This document shows positions 47,330 to 59,110 of a stretch of 64,000 nt of DNA, one piece after another (within the stretch, counting starts at the first letter, position 1; each line of letters starts with the position of its first letter). The stretch is taken from contig JAJEKV010000011.1 of assembly GCA_021234155.1 (NCBI GenBank), positions 1,298,001 to 1,362,000 of the forward strand, read 5' to 3'. Source of the stretch: Isoetes taiwanensis. Lineage: Eukaryota > Streptophyta > Lycopodiopsida > Isoetales > Isoetaceae. The position numbers and the translations under genes were made by a program. The notes below the pieces were generated by a model. It saw nothing but the letters and a program-made list of their open reading frames with translations, was not told the origin of the DNA and did no database searches.

Positions 47330-49101
47330 TATGGTTTCAGGGCTCAAGAAGACTAGTACTAGCGGATGTGTTCCCCGGCGAGACATCATTTGTTGACTTC
47401 TAAAGACAATGATTTTGATAAAAACCCTTGTTTTAGCGTTGTTACTAATAGTGATAGTAATAAGGGGGAGTATTTGCCCAAACAAATCATGATTTCTCTA
47501 CGTGCTTCGTTAAATTGTTAAGAAATGAGTACTAGCAAACATTCTAGAAAGGATAATTAACCATCAATTAAACTAGGATTATGTATAATTTTCATTTGGC
47601 AGCATCCGATTGGATATATGATGCATGCACCACATCAACATTGCCTATAGGGCCCTGCCACATTGAATGCGACTTTGGGCGGCCTCAAACGCGGGACATA
47701 ACTGTTCCATGACTATTGTACCACAACCACTTGACCAAACATCCCCACGCCTCTATAGAAGAAATTTTACATAGTAATTTACTTATCCCTTGCGACCTCC
47801 ATAGATATCATAGAGTTCTTTCTTATGGCTTGAGGTATTGTGGCTCTCACATTTCTACCTCGAGTCTTGTTTGGAGTCCACGAGTCCAATATCTTTCAAT
47901 GTCTAGCCAAATATTCGGATGACTTGGATTTCTCCTCCACTTCTTTGTTCAGCAATCCAAACACAAAGCCCCCAAAAATTAATCGTTATCTGTTTTTCAC
48001 AATTTTTTTTTTTATAAAACCACTATAATAAATTAATAACACTATGTGAGTTAATGTGTTGAATAATCATTACTAGATACACAATGTGGTTCTTATATAT
48101 ATTTTATTTTGCTAGTTTATTATCATAGTTCACCATCATGTTTCTTTATGGTAGTTTGTTTATTTGGTTTATTGTTATGCTTTAGTTATGGAAGGCTATA
48201 GACCATTAATGATTCTGGCATTGAGTTTTTTATGCAACTTAGAGTGGTTTCCTTATGAAGTTGTCTACTCTTTTTCATATGAACCATATAAGAAAATGTT
48301 TGAACGTCTTATTACGAAATATTAGCTAACTGCTAGTGGTTTTACCATCAATATAATAAAGGCTTATGCCTTTAACTTATTCTGTATGGAGAAAAAAGCA
48401 ATGGTGTTTTGGACGATGCAATTGGTATTGGTTTAATAAATATTGTAGGACATACTCAACTTGATAATTATTGATGCTTTGTTAGATTAATTGGTATTGG
48501 AACTTGTATTGGTAAGATAGACTCTTGATTGTGTATACAAAACCATTCTTAAAAAATCATGCAAGTTTTTACATTAAAACGTCAAGATATCTACATAAAA
48601 TAATGTGGAATATCTAACAAAAAGCAATGTGCAGTATTTAACGAACCATACAATCTACAAATGTAGTTCTGAGGTCCAGGGATTTGAACCCTAGTAGTTC
48701 CAATTCTTTCCATGGCTAGCATTACTTACAGTGAGTTCACATTTTGAATGCAGATAAAAAATTTGACCTGCTAGACAAAATCAGGCAGCTACTGTATGCA
48801 AATCTTTCAATAAGCCCATCCTCTGTTGCACTTATTAGAAAATCACACATCTGAGTATGTGAAGATCATTACCATGCATTCATGAGGCATTTTGTTTGCC
48901 ATTTTGGTGACAAATGCATATCCATTTTGCTGCCTACCAAATACCAAATAAGAGTTTCATCAGGTAATATAAGATGCATGCCATAGAGGAATTCATAATT
49001 TAAACCCTCTATCATAAATAATATTTGCTTTTTGGTTCTAGAAATTTCATTAAGAATTATTACCTCCAAACTTGCACTGCTACAAAGCATCTTATGCAGA
49101 T
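47330..49101. other. No supported gene
   Basis: AT-rich sequence with only short frames. A B-box-like GGTTCAAATCCCTGG is present on the minus strand at about 48674-48692 without a convincing A box. Confidence 0.45.
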
Positions 49102-49222
49102 CAGGGATAGGTTCAATACGTTGTACGTTTTATACGGAATACGTATGAATTGTATGATACGGCACAAATTTGCCGTATAAAACGCAAAAAATACGGCAAA
49201 AAACGATTCCGGCGTCGGAAGA

Positions 49223-49491
49223 TTTTCGCGTACGCGAAAAGAACTAAACCGCGTACGCGAAAATTTTTTCGCGTACGCGAAACCTTCAGAAACGCGTACG
49301 CGAAATTAAATTTTTTTCGCGTACGCGAAAACAACGTTATTGCATACGCGAACATTTTTTCGCGTACGCGATTTAGTTGTTTTCGCGTACGCGAAAAAAT
49401 TTGAACTTTCAGCGCAGACGCGTTTTTAAGGTTTCAGCGTCTGTGAAAGGGTTTTTCAGCGTCACGCCAATGTAGTTGTTTTCGCGTACGC
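49223..49491. repeat. Array of nine TTTCGCGTACGCGAAA palindromes
   Basis: Copies at about 49223, 49251, 49271, 49293, 49319, 49342 (variant GCATACGCG), 49361, 49384 and 49481. Each is a near-perfect palindrome with a GCGTACGC core, spaced about 20-40 bp apart except the last. Subterminal arrays of short CG-containing motifs bind transposase in hAT elements such as Ac, so a binding function is a reasonable inference. Confidence 0.9.
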
Positions 49492-50039
49492 GAAAAGTTT
49501 CGAGCTTTTTTGCCCTATTTACTAAGCAAAAAAAATCTTTGCGCCACTGTTTGGCTGCTTTTGTGGCAATTAATAATAGTATATATAAGAAAAACGTGAT
49601 TAGCCCTAGAATTCACCTTGAACGTTGATCGCCAGGTTGAGTCAAAATACTCCTTGGGAAACGGTTTGCCTTTGAGGTGTCCCTTTTCGTGTCACGAACC
49701 TGACGTTGGATACTGGAACGTGAGTTTACTCCGTCCCAGTGGTTTCCAGCCTTGGGTTCGCATCTGCTTCCATAGAATATCCTATAGGGTCCCGTCCAAC
49801 CCCCCTTGATTCTCGCACGGAACGTCGACGTAACATATGCATTGTGAGCTTGCTCCTTTGCATATATCGTCTTCCTTTAGTTCGTGTAATCAAGGAGTCG
49901 ATTAAGAGACATTGTCGGTACCGTCCGAAAGTGGTGGTGCTACCGGTCATGCATCTACCTCCGGAGGTGCGGGCGTGGTCATGCATCTACCTCTAGAGTT
50001 GCGAGGATCTGCGTGTGCGCGTATGGGCTGAACCCGCGA

Positions 50040-52350
50040 GACCGCAACTTCGTGCACATGGTCGCTGATGATCGGAGTTATGGTCGGAAAAGAGGCCCGA
50101 ATGGGAGTTTGTGAAAGAGTTTGGCGCAAAATGAGTGGGAATGTGTGTTTTGTGGATACACATCGGTAAATGGTTCTCGCAACAAGAATTGAGCTCACAT
50201 CTTATGTGAACGAGGCGTCGGTGTCGAAACTGTACCGCATCTGCCGACTTGCGAAAGGATGCCATCGAGATTGTCTCGACCGATGGGATACGCAAAAAGC
50301 GAAGAATAATATGAGAAAAAGACAAGTTACGAATACTAGAGCAGTAGGGGGGCAGAGGGAGCATTTAAGATAACTATACCACCCCCTGTTGGGACAAAGA
50401 TACCAATCGAGGGGGTGGACTAGGGTCAATAGGTATAAGCACGGAGAACAGAGAATGATAGAGACAATTGAAATAGTGGAAAGACAGACGAAGCAACAGA
50501 GGGTTGATCATTGCTTAACATCGAGCAATTGAAGAAGACGAAAGGTTGTAGAGGCATTTTATATCTTTGGTTGTCTCCACATATTTTGGAGCACAAAGCA
50601 ATGAAAGAAGCCTTCCGGAAGTTGCCAAAGCAGGACCGGCTTTTAGACTGCCTTCATACAAGCATGCCAACAATAAAATGGTTGATGAAATACATGGAAA
50701 AATGGTTGAGAGGGTGGAGATGAAGTTGTGTCGTGTGTGGACTCAAGCGCTGGCCAGCTTCATTAGTGATCGATGGTTGGAGCAATGTAAACAAGGACCA
50801 TCTTATAAATTTCATGATCGTGTATCCGTGGTGAAGTATTTTTGAAAACCGTAGAAACCAAAACTGACCAAGTGACCCGGAGATTGGATTTTTCGTAAAA
50901 AACAAAGGCCGTGATAGAAAGTTTTGGACCGAAGAGAATATTTCAAGTTGTAATGGATAACGCGTCTAATTGCAAGCTAGTGGGTGAATTATTGGAGTCT
51001 GAATTTCCAGGGTAGCATGCTACTAGTTGCCAATGCCATTGCCTGAACCTATTCTTTGAAGGACCGGTTCTCCAAAGACACGCGGGTTCAAAGATCCCAT
51101 TCGAAGCGCCACGGCTTGTAAAATTCATCACAAAGAAGCCGCAATTTATGCCATTTACAAGTCATTGCGTCGGAAGAGCCTAGCACTCATGAATCCCGGC
51201 AAACTTCGGTTTGGTTCCAATTACATCCGCCTTGAAAGAGTGCTTGAAGTGTCGGATTGGATTATCTCAACCTTTAATCATACTGAGTTTTTGATTGGGA
51301 AAGGAGGCAGAAAGGGAAAAATGCTGCCAAACACCGACAACAAGCTGCTGCCCTTCGAGAAATGCTTGGGCGGGAGACGTTGTGAGGTGCATGCAACCTG
51401 TTTATCATGCCATCAAAACCCTTGATTCTTCGAAGGCAAGCACTGGAAAGGTCTGGAGGTGTTGGCACTCCATTCAATCCTTCCTAGAATGTGATGGCCC
51501 CAATGCGCCATTTGACAATGCTAAGCGCGCAGCACTACTTAGAAACTTCAATGAACGATGGAAGAAGTCATACAATGATATTCATGGCGCCGCGCATGCC
51601 TTAGACCCACACAACCACGATATGGACCAGCATACAGATAAAGAAGTGATGGGCTCGTTGAAGAAGGTTGCAAAAATGTTCTATCCCAACAGCTCGGACT
51701 ACAAGGTTTTCATTGCCGAGTTAACTGAATACCAGAACCTGAGTAGAAGGTGGGCAGATGAAGAGCTTCACGACGCACTGGAGAGTCATAAGAAGGAACC
51801 AAATATGGAATCCTATGCATGGTGGCAAGCCCATGGGCAAGTTTTTGATACCTTGCAGGCAATTGCAATGACTATCCTCTCTTTGGTATCTTCCAATAGT
51901 GCAAGTGAGAGGAATTGGAGTGCCTATAAGTACATACACACCACCACCGCATCGCTTGCTACATAAGAAGGCGGACAAACTTGTATACAACTTCTCAAAC
52001 TGGCGGCTATTGAATCGTAATAATTGGTACATCCACAATCGATAACCTCTGGTTTCCTTTCATGGATCACATTCGGCGGAAGAGGACGGCTTGAAGACGG
52101 TGAGGGCGAGATGCTTGCAATAAATGCTGCAAGCCATGTTGATGAAGACATTCAACGTACCCACTTCGTTGATGACGAAGATGATATAGACCCGAGCCAT
52201 ATTCTCAGACGGATCAGCCGACAGCGAGGATACCGAGGAGTCTGAGGATGTTTCACTAAGGGAAAGGGTCACCGGAGGTTGAACCTAGGTCCCCAGGCAG
52301 AAGAGGATGGAACTGCGAATGATGAAACTGATGAAGAAGGCGCTGCCTAG
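50040..52350 (+). pseudogene. hAT transposase (BED finger, DUF659, dimerisation domain), broken
   Basis: The parts lie in the right order but in shifting frames. A BED-type finger (NEWECVFCGY...AHILCERGVGVE, about 50129-50230) is followed by a spacer. Then come KAGPAFRLPSYKHANNKM and the DUF659 region with VVMDNASNCKLVGELLESEF, a C-H-C-L-N-L segment and LRFGSNYIRLERVLEV (50560-51270). The long final frame (51295-51966) ends in the hAT C-terminal dimerisation motif WWQAHGQ...SNSASERNWSAYKYIHT. An acidic tail ends at a stop near 52350. At least one stop (after EFPG) and several frameshifts make it inactive. The family moves DNA by cut and paste with 8-bp target duplication. Confidence 0.8.
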
Positions 52351-52400
52351 AAAAATGATGTGATGAGTATCTTCAGTCTGTTGTAATTGGTCTTGAGGAT

Positions 52401-52724
52401 TTTCATACTATTGTAACCGTCCCTGGCACTATTAATAAAAAAGAAGTTTTTGGTTATAATTTTTTGTCACAAATGTTTCGTTCATGTATGATAGTTCTTT
52501 CTATGTTTCATTCATGTGTAACCGCAGTGCCCTGAAAACCTTCCTCGGATCAGACCCGTCTCGACTTCCGTTGTTGCTTGCCTCTTCGCATGCGCCAGAA
52601 TCTTGCTGATGAGAAGTAATCTACGCATGCGAAGGGGCCAAACAGCCTCGGACCAGCCCAGATGAATATGATCCATCAGAAGGTTCACAAGGTACTTCGG
52701 TACCCAAGTCGGGAATAACTTCGG
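52401..52724. other. No gene
   Basis: Contains an inverted CTTCGCATGCG / CGCATGCGAAG pair (about 52585-52632). Otherwise nothing recognised. Confidence 0.45.
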
Positions 52725-52893
52725 TATGCCAAATTGGGCTTTGAATGCTATCAGGACCTATAATCTGTACTCTATTCCTCTGGGTGGCACATGCTCTGAA
52801 TACCCAAATGGGTTTGCATGGCATGTGCCACCCAAAGGAATGGAGGTACAAATTATAGGTCCTGATGGCATCCAAATGCCGATTTGGCGTGCC
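52725..52893. repeat. Foldback element, ~70-bp arms
   Basis: Arms 52725-52793 and 52821-52893 are inverted copies with about 80-90 percent identity by eye (CAGGACCTATAAT and GGGTGGCACATGC against their complements), around a 27-nt loop that itself contains CCCAAATGGG. It resembles a MITE or an inverted duplication. No clear TSD was seen. Confidence 0.75.
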
Positions 52894-53191
52894 ATCGGCG
52901 TCAAACCCGCGAAATCGCAAAGCAACCACTAGGCTGATATCATCCGCTGCCACAATAAAAATAGAGTACTCAAAAACCTTGTTACCTACAATCCACCACC
53001 TTGCCAAAGGGGACGCGTACTCTAATTTGAAGTCATAGTGATGCTCAAGGTTCTCCATCAATAGCAGGAGTTAGGATGTTCCATGATTTGGTGCCTAACA
53101 ACCGCTATATAGATGGACAACACCCAGGCACCACTTTGACTTGAAATTAGAGTGCGCTCTCACCTCTGACGTCATAGCAAGTTCAACCTCT

Positions 53192-53410
53192 AGAACGAAC
53201 GATTTTTGCTCCAACCCCCATTGTGAGCCTCTTTGTGTAATATAACCTAGCAAAGTGACTAAGCTACATTGACACAGAGAGACTACACAAGAGAGTCAGA
53301 GCAAAACCCGCTCTTTCTAGAGGAGGTAACAAGAATTTTGAGAAGTCTATATTGTTTGCAACGGACAATATCAAGCCTGGTGAGTTGACAACCATTCAAG
53401 AAAGTCACGC
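53192..53410. repeat. Segment C, copy 1
   Basis: Matches 56972-57187 (CTCTAGAACGAACGATTT, GTAATATAACCTAGCAAAG, GAGGTAACAAGAATTT). A neighbouring stretch, 52912-52990, likewise matches 53765-53842. The hAT element at 53851 therefore landed inside the second copy of a local duplication. Confidence 0.85.
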
Positions 53411-53440
53411 TCCAGGCCAGGATGAAAGAGATCCGAGTAC

Positions 53441-53760
53441 AAGCATTGAGACTTCCCAAACCTTGCTTTCACCCCTCTTTGAACAATGGAACTTAGTATG
53501 TAAACTAGGTTGCATTGCCCAAAGAGGAGGGGAAAGAAAGAGTGGGAAGTCTCGATGCTTGAACTCATCAATCACTAACATCCAATTAACCCGAAGACCT
53601 GGGTCCAAGCATCGAGACGTCCCGGTCTTTGCTTTCACCCGCCTCTATGGACAATGGAACTTAGCGTGTAAACTAAGCTATATTGCCCAAAGAGGCGGGG
53701 GGAAAGAAAAACGGGGAAGTCTCGAAGCTTGAACTCATCAATCACTAACATCTAATGAAC
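53441..53760. repeat. Two tandem long hairpins (55-60-bp arms, 6-nt loops)
   Basis: Hairpin 1 has arms 53441-53496 and 53503-53560. Hairpin 2 has arms 53607-53664 and 53671-53730. Each arm pair is near-complementary (AAGCATYGAGAC outermost) around a short loop (ATGTAA or GTGTAA). Each hairpin is followed by the same spacer (GAACTCATCAATCACTAACATC), so the unit of about 167 bp is tandemly duplicated. Origin could be a small foldback transposon, an inverted gene fragment or a small-RNA precursor. Confidence 0.85.
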
Positions 53761-53850
53761 CCACAGAATCGCAAGCAACCACTAGGCCTTATATCCTCCG
53801 TGGCCACAATAAAAATAGAGTACTCAAAAACCTTGTAACCTCCTCTAGAA

Positions 53851-54293
53851 CAGGGATAGGTTCAATACGCTGTACGTTTTATACGGAATACGTATGAATT
53901 GTATGATACGGCACATATTTGCCGTATAAAACGTAAAAAATATGGCAAAAAAAAATTCCGGCGTCGGAAGATTTTCGCGTACGCGAAAACAACGTAAAAG
54001 CGTACGCGAAAATTTTTTCGCCGTCGACGCCAAAATGCATTGAAAACCGCTGCGTCTGAAAACGCAAATTTTTTTTTTTTTTTTTTTTCAGCGTCGCGCT
54101 GAAACCTTCAGATCGCTGCGACGCTGAACGTATTTTCGCGTCGCGATCTGAAAAGAATTACAGACGTCTGTGATTCAAAAAATAAAATAAAAATTAACGG
54201 ATTTTTTTTTTGAATTTCGCGTCGAAAATAACGTCAAAGCGTCTGTGAAAATTTTTTCGCCAAGACGTCTGCGATCTGAAAGGTTTCACGACG

Positions 54294-54326
<33 letters not shown>

Positions 54327-56971
54327 ACTATCTTCGATGCTATATATTAGGTAAACTCAAGTTTATCTCCCATGCATATGCTACACTACACAACAGATTG
54401 CTACACATGTTTATTGTTGCTTGTAAGAATTCAAGTGACTTAAAATATACATGGTCCATACTTATTATGGATTTGTCATCTTAAGGGCACTTTTTGTATA
54501 ACTAACGTTCTATGTATCTATAACATAAAAGAGCTTTCCACTTTTTCCTTATTAAAATTGCATGCTACATGCATTTTGCCACTTGTTGCGCATTGACCAT
54601 ATCATTTGCATGCATTTCTATGTTTGTGGGGAACTGCACCAATGGATGTTGCTTCCAAGCATTCCAAATATGGAAGAAAAATTACACGTCTACCATTCCT
54701 TTGAGAAGGTATGGAAAATGTTTTACTACATCTAGGCTTCTCGTAAATTGTCTACTATCTTTCTATCTTTGGGCAAGTATAGAAATTGTTTCTTAATTGT
54801 TTTGCTTTCTTTTATCTTCATGGCTGATCACAGGTGATTATATCACATGTAAAAGTAACGTAGCCCTAATAGTTAGGGTTCTTGGTCGTCTGCAACGCGG
54901 CCTCCCAATACAGAGCCGCCATATCTGTCAATTTTTTTTCCATTGCCATAGACCCACAGATGCAAGATGCAGGGGACTGTTGATTCTCTCGAAAAGCATT
55001 ACATGGAACACCACTTCGGCATGTCTGAGCTCTCCTATTAGATATTGCAGAGCAGCATTGAATGGCTTTGAATGGATAAGCCCTTAATAGCTTCTCTTTC
55101 TACTTTGGCAAGCATTTTTGCTTAGAAACGCTGTGGTACATTCGTACTTGTTGTTGTTGATGCAAATCTGGCTTTAGAGAAAATGGGCAAAATTGCATAC
55201 AAGCTGGTAGCAACTATAGAGATTGGATACATCAAGCTCTTGATACTCAACGTGCTCAGGACTGTCGGTCAAAAGAGATCTCGAACACATTCAGGTAACC
55301 TGACAATGATTTATATTCATAATTTTAGATAGCAAAGAGTGCAATATTCAGATGAAAATATTTCCTTCTACTACAAATCAGGTGATGAATAAGCAGCCTA
55401 AGGTTTGCTTTGTTCTATCCTCTTTATTTAATCTATATTGATTTCCAGTTCATATGTTTAGCAGACTTTACTAACTGGGCAAAAGATTACAAGGGCTGAT
55501 CGGCTATAAACCGAGAGGCTCCATTGTACCTTTTGGCCCTTCATGCATTACCAATTTATTGCTAATGTTGTGTTGATTGGTTGCAGGCACCGGACCTCTC
55601 CTGCCCTTGTCATTTTTTTGCTTTTAGTTTGGTGGATCTGCTAGGATATGGAGTGGAGCTACAAATCCAAACACAAGTTCTAGACTTCAAGACACGGCCA
55701 TGTTCTGACAAGGTTCTTTATGACTCAATTTAAAAGGGAAATCACAAGTTGTATCTACTCTATTTTTTAAGATAACTAGCAAGGTTTAAGATTGGTTATT
55801 AACGTAGAATAGCCTACTGGCTGACACAAGTTAATAGGGCTGATTTCTGAAGCAGATTATGCTATATGTCTACTTGCAGTTTAAATTGCACAATAGTGTT
55901 AAAAACAAGATGCCATATATGGCAAGAAATATAGAGGAACACAGATTTTCTTTCAATAGTGCTCTATCAAGTGGCTTCGTTTGTCATGGATGGCATGGTA
56001 TACAGTCAGGTTTACTTTTGCACGTTACTATCAAAATTTATCTGTTGCACCAGAAGTCATACCAGACTGTGAAAACAATGTTGCCTATAATTTATGATCT
56101 TTATGGTACAAAGTCCAATTCGAATACGAATATTGCATAGACGCTTTGTCTCTGAAGTAATAAATAGGCTTACATAATATTTCATGCATATTTCTGCCAA
56201 ATTGTCATCTATGTGCCTGCAAGACCACTTGTCCCTCCTTGTCGTGCATTCTTTGGCATTAGCCCTGCTGCACTTCTGGTTGATAAATGCATAATAAAAG
56301 ACTCATTTTTCAACTAAGGCAGGATGTGACATTCGTTTTTTCCTTGCCTAGTCTGATAGGTGTATATGCCTTTTTTAAGAAAAATCTGATAGGCATTATG
56401 AAGGACCATAATGGAATCATTGAAAGAAAGTAAGGATCACAAAACATACTTGACTCTAAAGATCTAGGCATAGAGCTGGTAAGACATGTTTCGGTTGTGA
56501 AAAGGTCACACAGGTTGGCATAGGTTTACAATTGTTCTAAATAAAATAGGCTTTAAGACTATTGTGACTATTGTTTCTTTTATATGAAACTTGTGCAAAG
56601 ATAAGTAAGGTCTGAGGATGCCGGTGTTTGCAATTGACCATGAAAAATTTGGGGTTTGAGACTAAAGGATCACAAGTACCAGACTACAACTTGGGTTGTA
56701 GTTTGGATTGATAATACTGCCAAGGGATTGACCGAGGCAGATGTCTGGTCTAGCGAATGCTAGTTCAGGCTGGGTTTTTTTTTTTTTTTTTTTTCACAGA
56801 CGCGCGGTTTTCAAGTTTCACGTCTGCTGAAAAAGTTTTCAGCGTCTGTGAAATTTTTTTTTCCGCCCGGCGAGTTTTTTATACGTTAAATACGTATTTT
56901 ATTAAAAAATACGTATTTTTTGACTTTATACGTCAGGAATTTTAATTTTGTACGTATAGAACCTATCCCTG
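53851..56971. mobile_element. Complete non-autonomous hAT element, 3.1 kb
   Basis: The left end CAGGGATAGGTTCAATACG and right end GTATAGAACCTATCCCTG form a terminal inverted repeat. A perfect 8-bp duplication CTCTAGAA flanks it (53843-53850, 56972-56979), diagnostic of hAT transposition. The left end keeps two GCGTACGC palindromes plus degenerate GCGTC motifs. The right 190 bp has GACGC/GCGTC and TACGTATTT repeats. The interior (54330-56750) encodes no recognisable transposase; an exon-like frame ends at CATTCAG|GTAACC near 55292. It must have relied on transposase supplied by an autonomous relative such as the 49102 element. Confidence 0.9.
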
Positions 56972-57187
56972 CTCTAGAACGAACGATTTCTGCTCCGACC
57001 CCCATTTTGCGCGTCTTTGTGTAATATAACCTAGCAAAGTATCTAAGATACATTGACACAGAGACACGAAAAGAGAGTCAGAGCAAAGCTCGCTCCTTCT
57101 AAAGGAGGTAACAAGAATTTCAAGAAGTCTATATTGTTTGCCATGGAGAATATAAAGCCTGGTGGCCTGACAACCATTCAAGAGGGT
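56972..57187. repeat. Segment C, copy 2
   Basis: Second copy of 53192-53410, starting exactly at the right target duplication of the hAT element. Confidence 0.85.
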
Positions 57188-57436
57188 CGCGTTCTTGGCT
57201 TACTCCCTTTTCGGAAGTCTCGATGCCTTTACTCGTCTTTGTGTAATATAACGCGATCTAATTCAGGCTTACTCTATTTTCGAGTTTCCTGCTTAACGTA
57301 TCTAACTCAATGCTCCAATAACGTCATTATACCTTGTTTGAAATTACGTCATTATACCCGTCATTATACCTTATTATCCATTCACAAAATGATACAGGTC
57401 AAAATGTTCTTTGTCTAAAAATGTAATGTCTTATTT

Positions 57437-58831
57437 TCATTGGTCATTTGGGTCAATATAATCACCCTGCGGCCCTGGAGGTGGTGGTAAGAACTGGTTA
57501 ATGTCTGGCACTGTCTCTCCTTCACGCGGCTCCTCCACCCCCCTCCACAAACCCTGCTCACGAAAGGATTGAAAAGTGTGCATCTGCCCATCCCTCCTGC
57601 GAGCGGTCAAATGTGGCAACGCTGGCATGCGACCTTGCATATTAAATATGGCATATTGTAACTCAGGAAACATCCATCCGTCTTGCATTGTTGGACAAAA
57701 GCGGCTTTGCAACATCCAATCAAGAAGACATCGCATGTGCATACAATGCCCACACCCTAGAGTGTACCAGCCCACCTGTGTCAGGTTGTCACCACACAAT
57801 TGGCAATGTCTATAATCAACAACCTTTAGCTCTTCCCACTGACTCTCGTACAAATACTCGCGAGGGAGATAGGATATCGACTGCTCCGAAGTCACCCTAA
57901 AAGGGTCAGAGTCTAACGATCTGGTCAAATGGCGCAGGTGATCGTTCTTTTCCCTAAGGATCGTTGCCTCTCTGTTTAATGCCGCTAGTTGCCGCTTAGC
58001 ATCCTCTAATTCAGCGGCCATCTTGTCAAACCCATCGGCACGGTCCTTCAAGCAAATATTCTCTTCCGAAAGTGTTAGGTTACGACTTCTCTCATTCTCC
58101 AATTGATTCACGGCTCCAGCCGCGGCTACCCCTGCCACCTCCAAAAGTTGGATAGCATCAGCAACAAGGTATGTAATGGTGACAGGCTCACCATGTGACC
58201 CACTCTCGCTATCTTCCGATAGCTTGACCCTCTTAGTCTTTGCCACTACCACTTCCTTGCCTCCATTTTCTACTCCCATAATTTCACGGGCACTTCCTTG
58301 AGGCTTCGTAGTATACTTCTTCTGCAAAAACTCTTACTAAACTCACACCGCTGGGGTAAATGTCCCTTCACTTGGACATGACGCTCGACTGCTTTTGCTC
58401 GAACCACAGCAATCTTGCACTCGTGAGCCTTATACTTACCCCGCCTACTAGACCACTCTCTTTCAAACTCATTCTTGTCCAAATTTGTGATTACATCGTT
58501 AAGTATGCGCTCCATGTGGACAATAGCGGGCCCCGCCTGCGCCGACTACATTATGCACCTCTGTGATGGTGCAATTATCCCTCTTTGAAACTTCATCCAT
58601 CGCATGCAACCTTCTTAACTCAGCCGTGCGATACTCATTTGCCCTTGCATGTGCTGCTGCTCTCTCCATTTGCCGAGCAGCTGACATTTCAAGCTCGTTC
58701 TCCATGCCTTCCTGCCACGGAGAGGGGGTCCTCAAATTAGAGGGGACCGAAAAATCATGCTCTGTGGGTTGCTCTGACGCACCCACATTCCGTGGAATTG
58801 GATTCAATTCTTCGTCCTGTTCGTGAGACAT
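57437..58831 (-). pseudogene. Coiled-coil/RING-like finger protein gene with frameshifts
   Basis: On the minus strand a good start (MSHEQDEELNPIPRN, 58831) leads through a charged region (to 58500). A second frame (58515-58330) with KNEFEREWSSRRGKYKAHE follows, then a 296-codon frame (58327-57437). The last part has a leucine/glutamate-rich coiled coil (LENERSRNLTLSEEN through AALNREATILREKND). A RING-like finger follows (CQLCGDNL...CGHCMHMRCLLDWM...FCPTM) before a proline-rich tail. RING fingers usually mark E3 ubiquitin ligases; this one has an atypical last Cys pair (FCP only). Two frame changes separate the parts and could be frameshifts or short introns. It lies 280 bp downstream of the kinase-domain gene on the same strand. 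Confidence 0.55.
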
Positions 58832-59110
58832 AATTATAGTCTTGGCGTATATCTATAGGTCTTGGGCTTGTATAGGTCTGCTTTGACTTCTTGTCTTTAT
58901 AATTTTCGTTAGCTGCGACATATAAAAAAGCACAGAATAAATAACACAAAAAAACACATGAAAAGAAAAGAAACACACATGGACAATAATTTTTTTCAAA
59001 TAGCATCAAACAAGTGTTTAATGAATTTAATTGGAATATTATGTAATACAATAATGTTTGAATGTTAGTTTATGGTCTTCTGAATAACAGGATATGCACG
59101 CTAGGCGTGA

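Larger units (their letters stand above)
49102..52400 (+). mobile_element. hAT transposon, decayed autonomous copy (right end missing)
   Basis: The left terminus CAGGGATAGGTTCAATACG is identical to that of the complete element at 53851. It is followed by a 280-bp array of GCGTACGC palindromes and then by hAT transposase sequence. No matching right terminus (CCTATCCCTG) occurs before 53842, so the right end is deleted or rearranged; 52400 is an approximate limit. Confidence 0.75.

Noticed and set aside
48674-48692. B-box-like GGTTCAAATCCCTGG on the minus strand suggesting a tRNA
   Set aside because: No A box or cloverleaf could be fitted upstream; at most a SINE relic.
49223-49491. Regularly repeated palindromes resembling a CRISPR array
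   Set aside because: Spacing is irregular and short, the locus is eukaryotic, and the array sits just inside a hAT terminus.
52621-53061. 146-codon minus-strand ORF
   Set aside because: Its centre is the 70-bp-arm foldback, so the open frame is probably incidental; no recognised domain.
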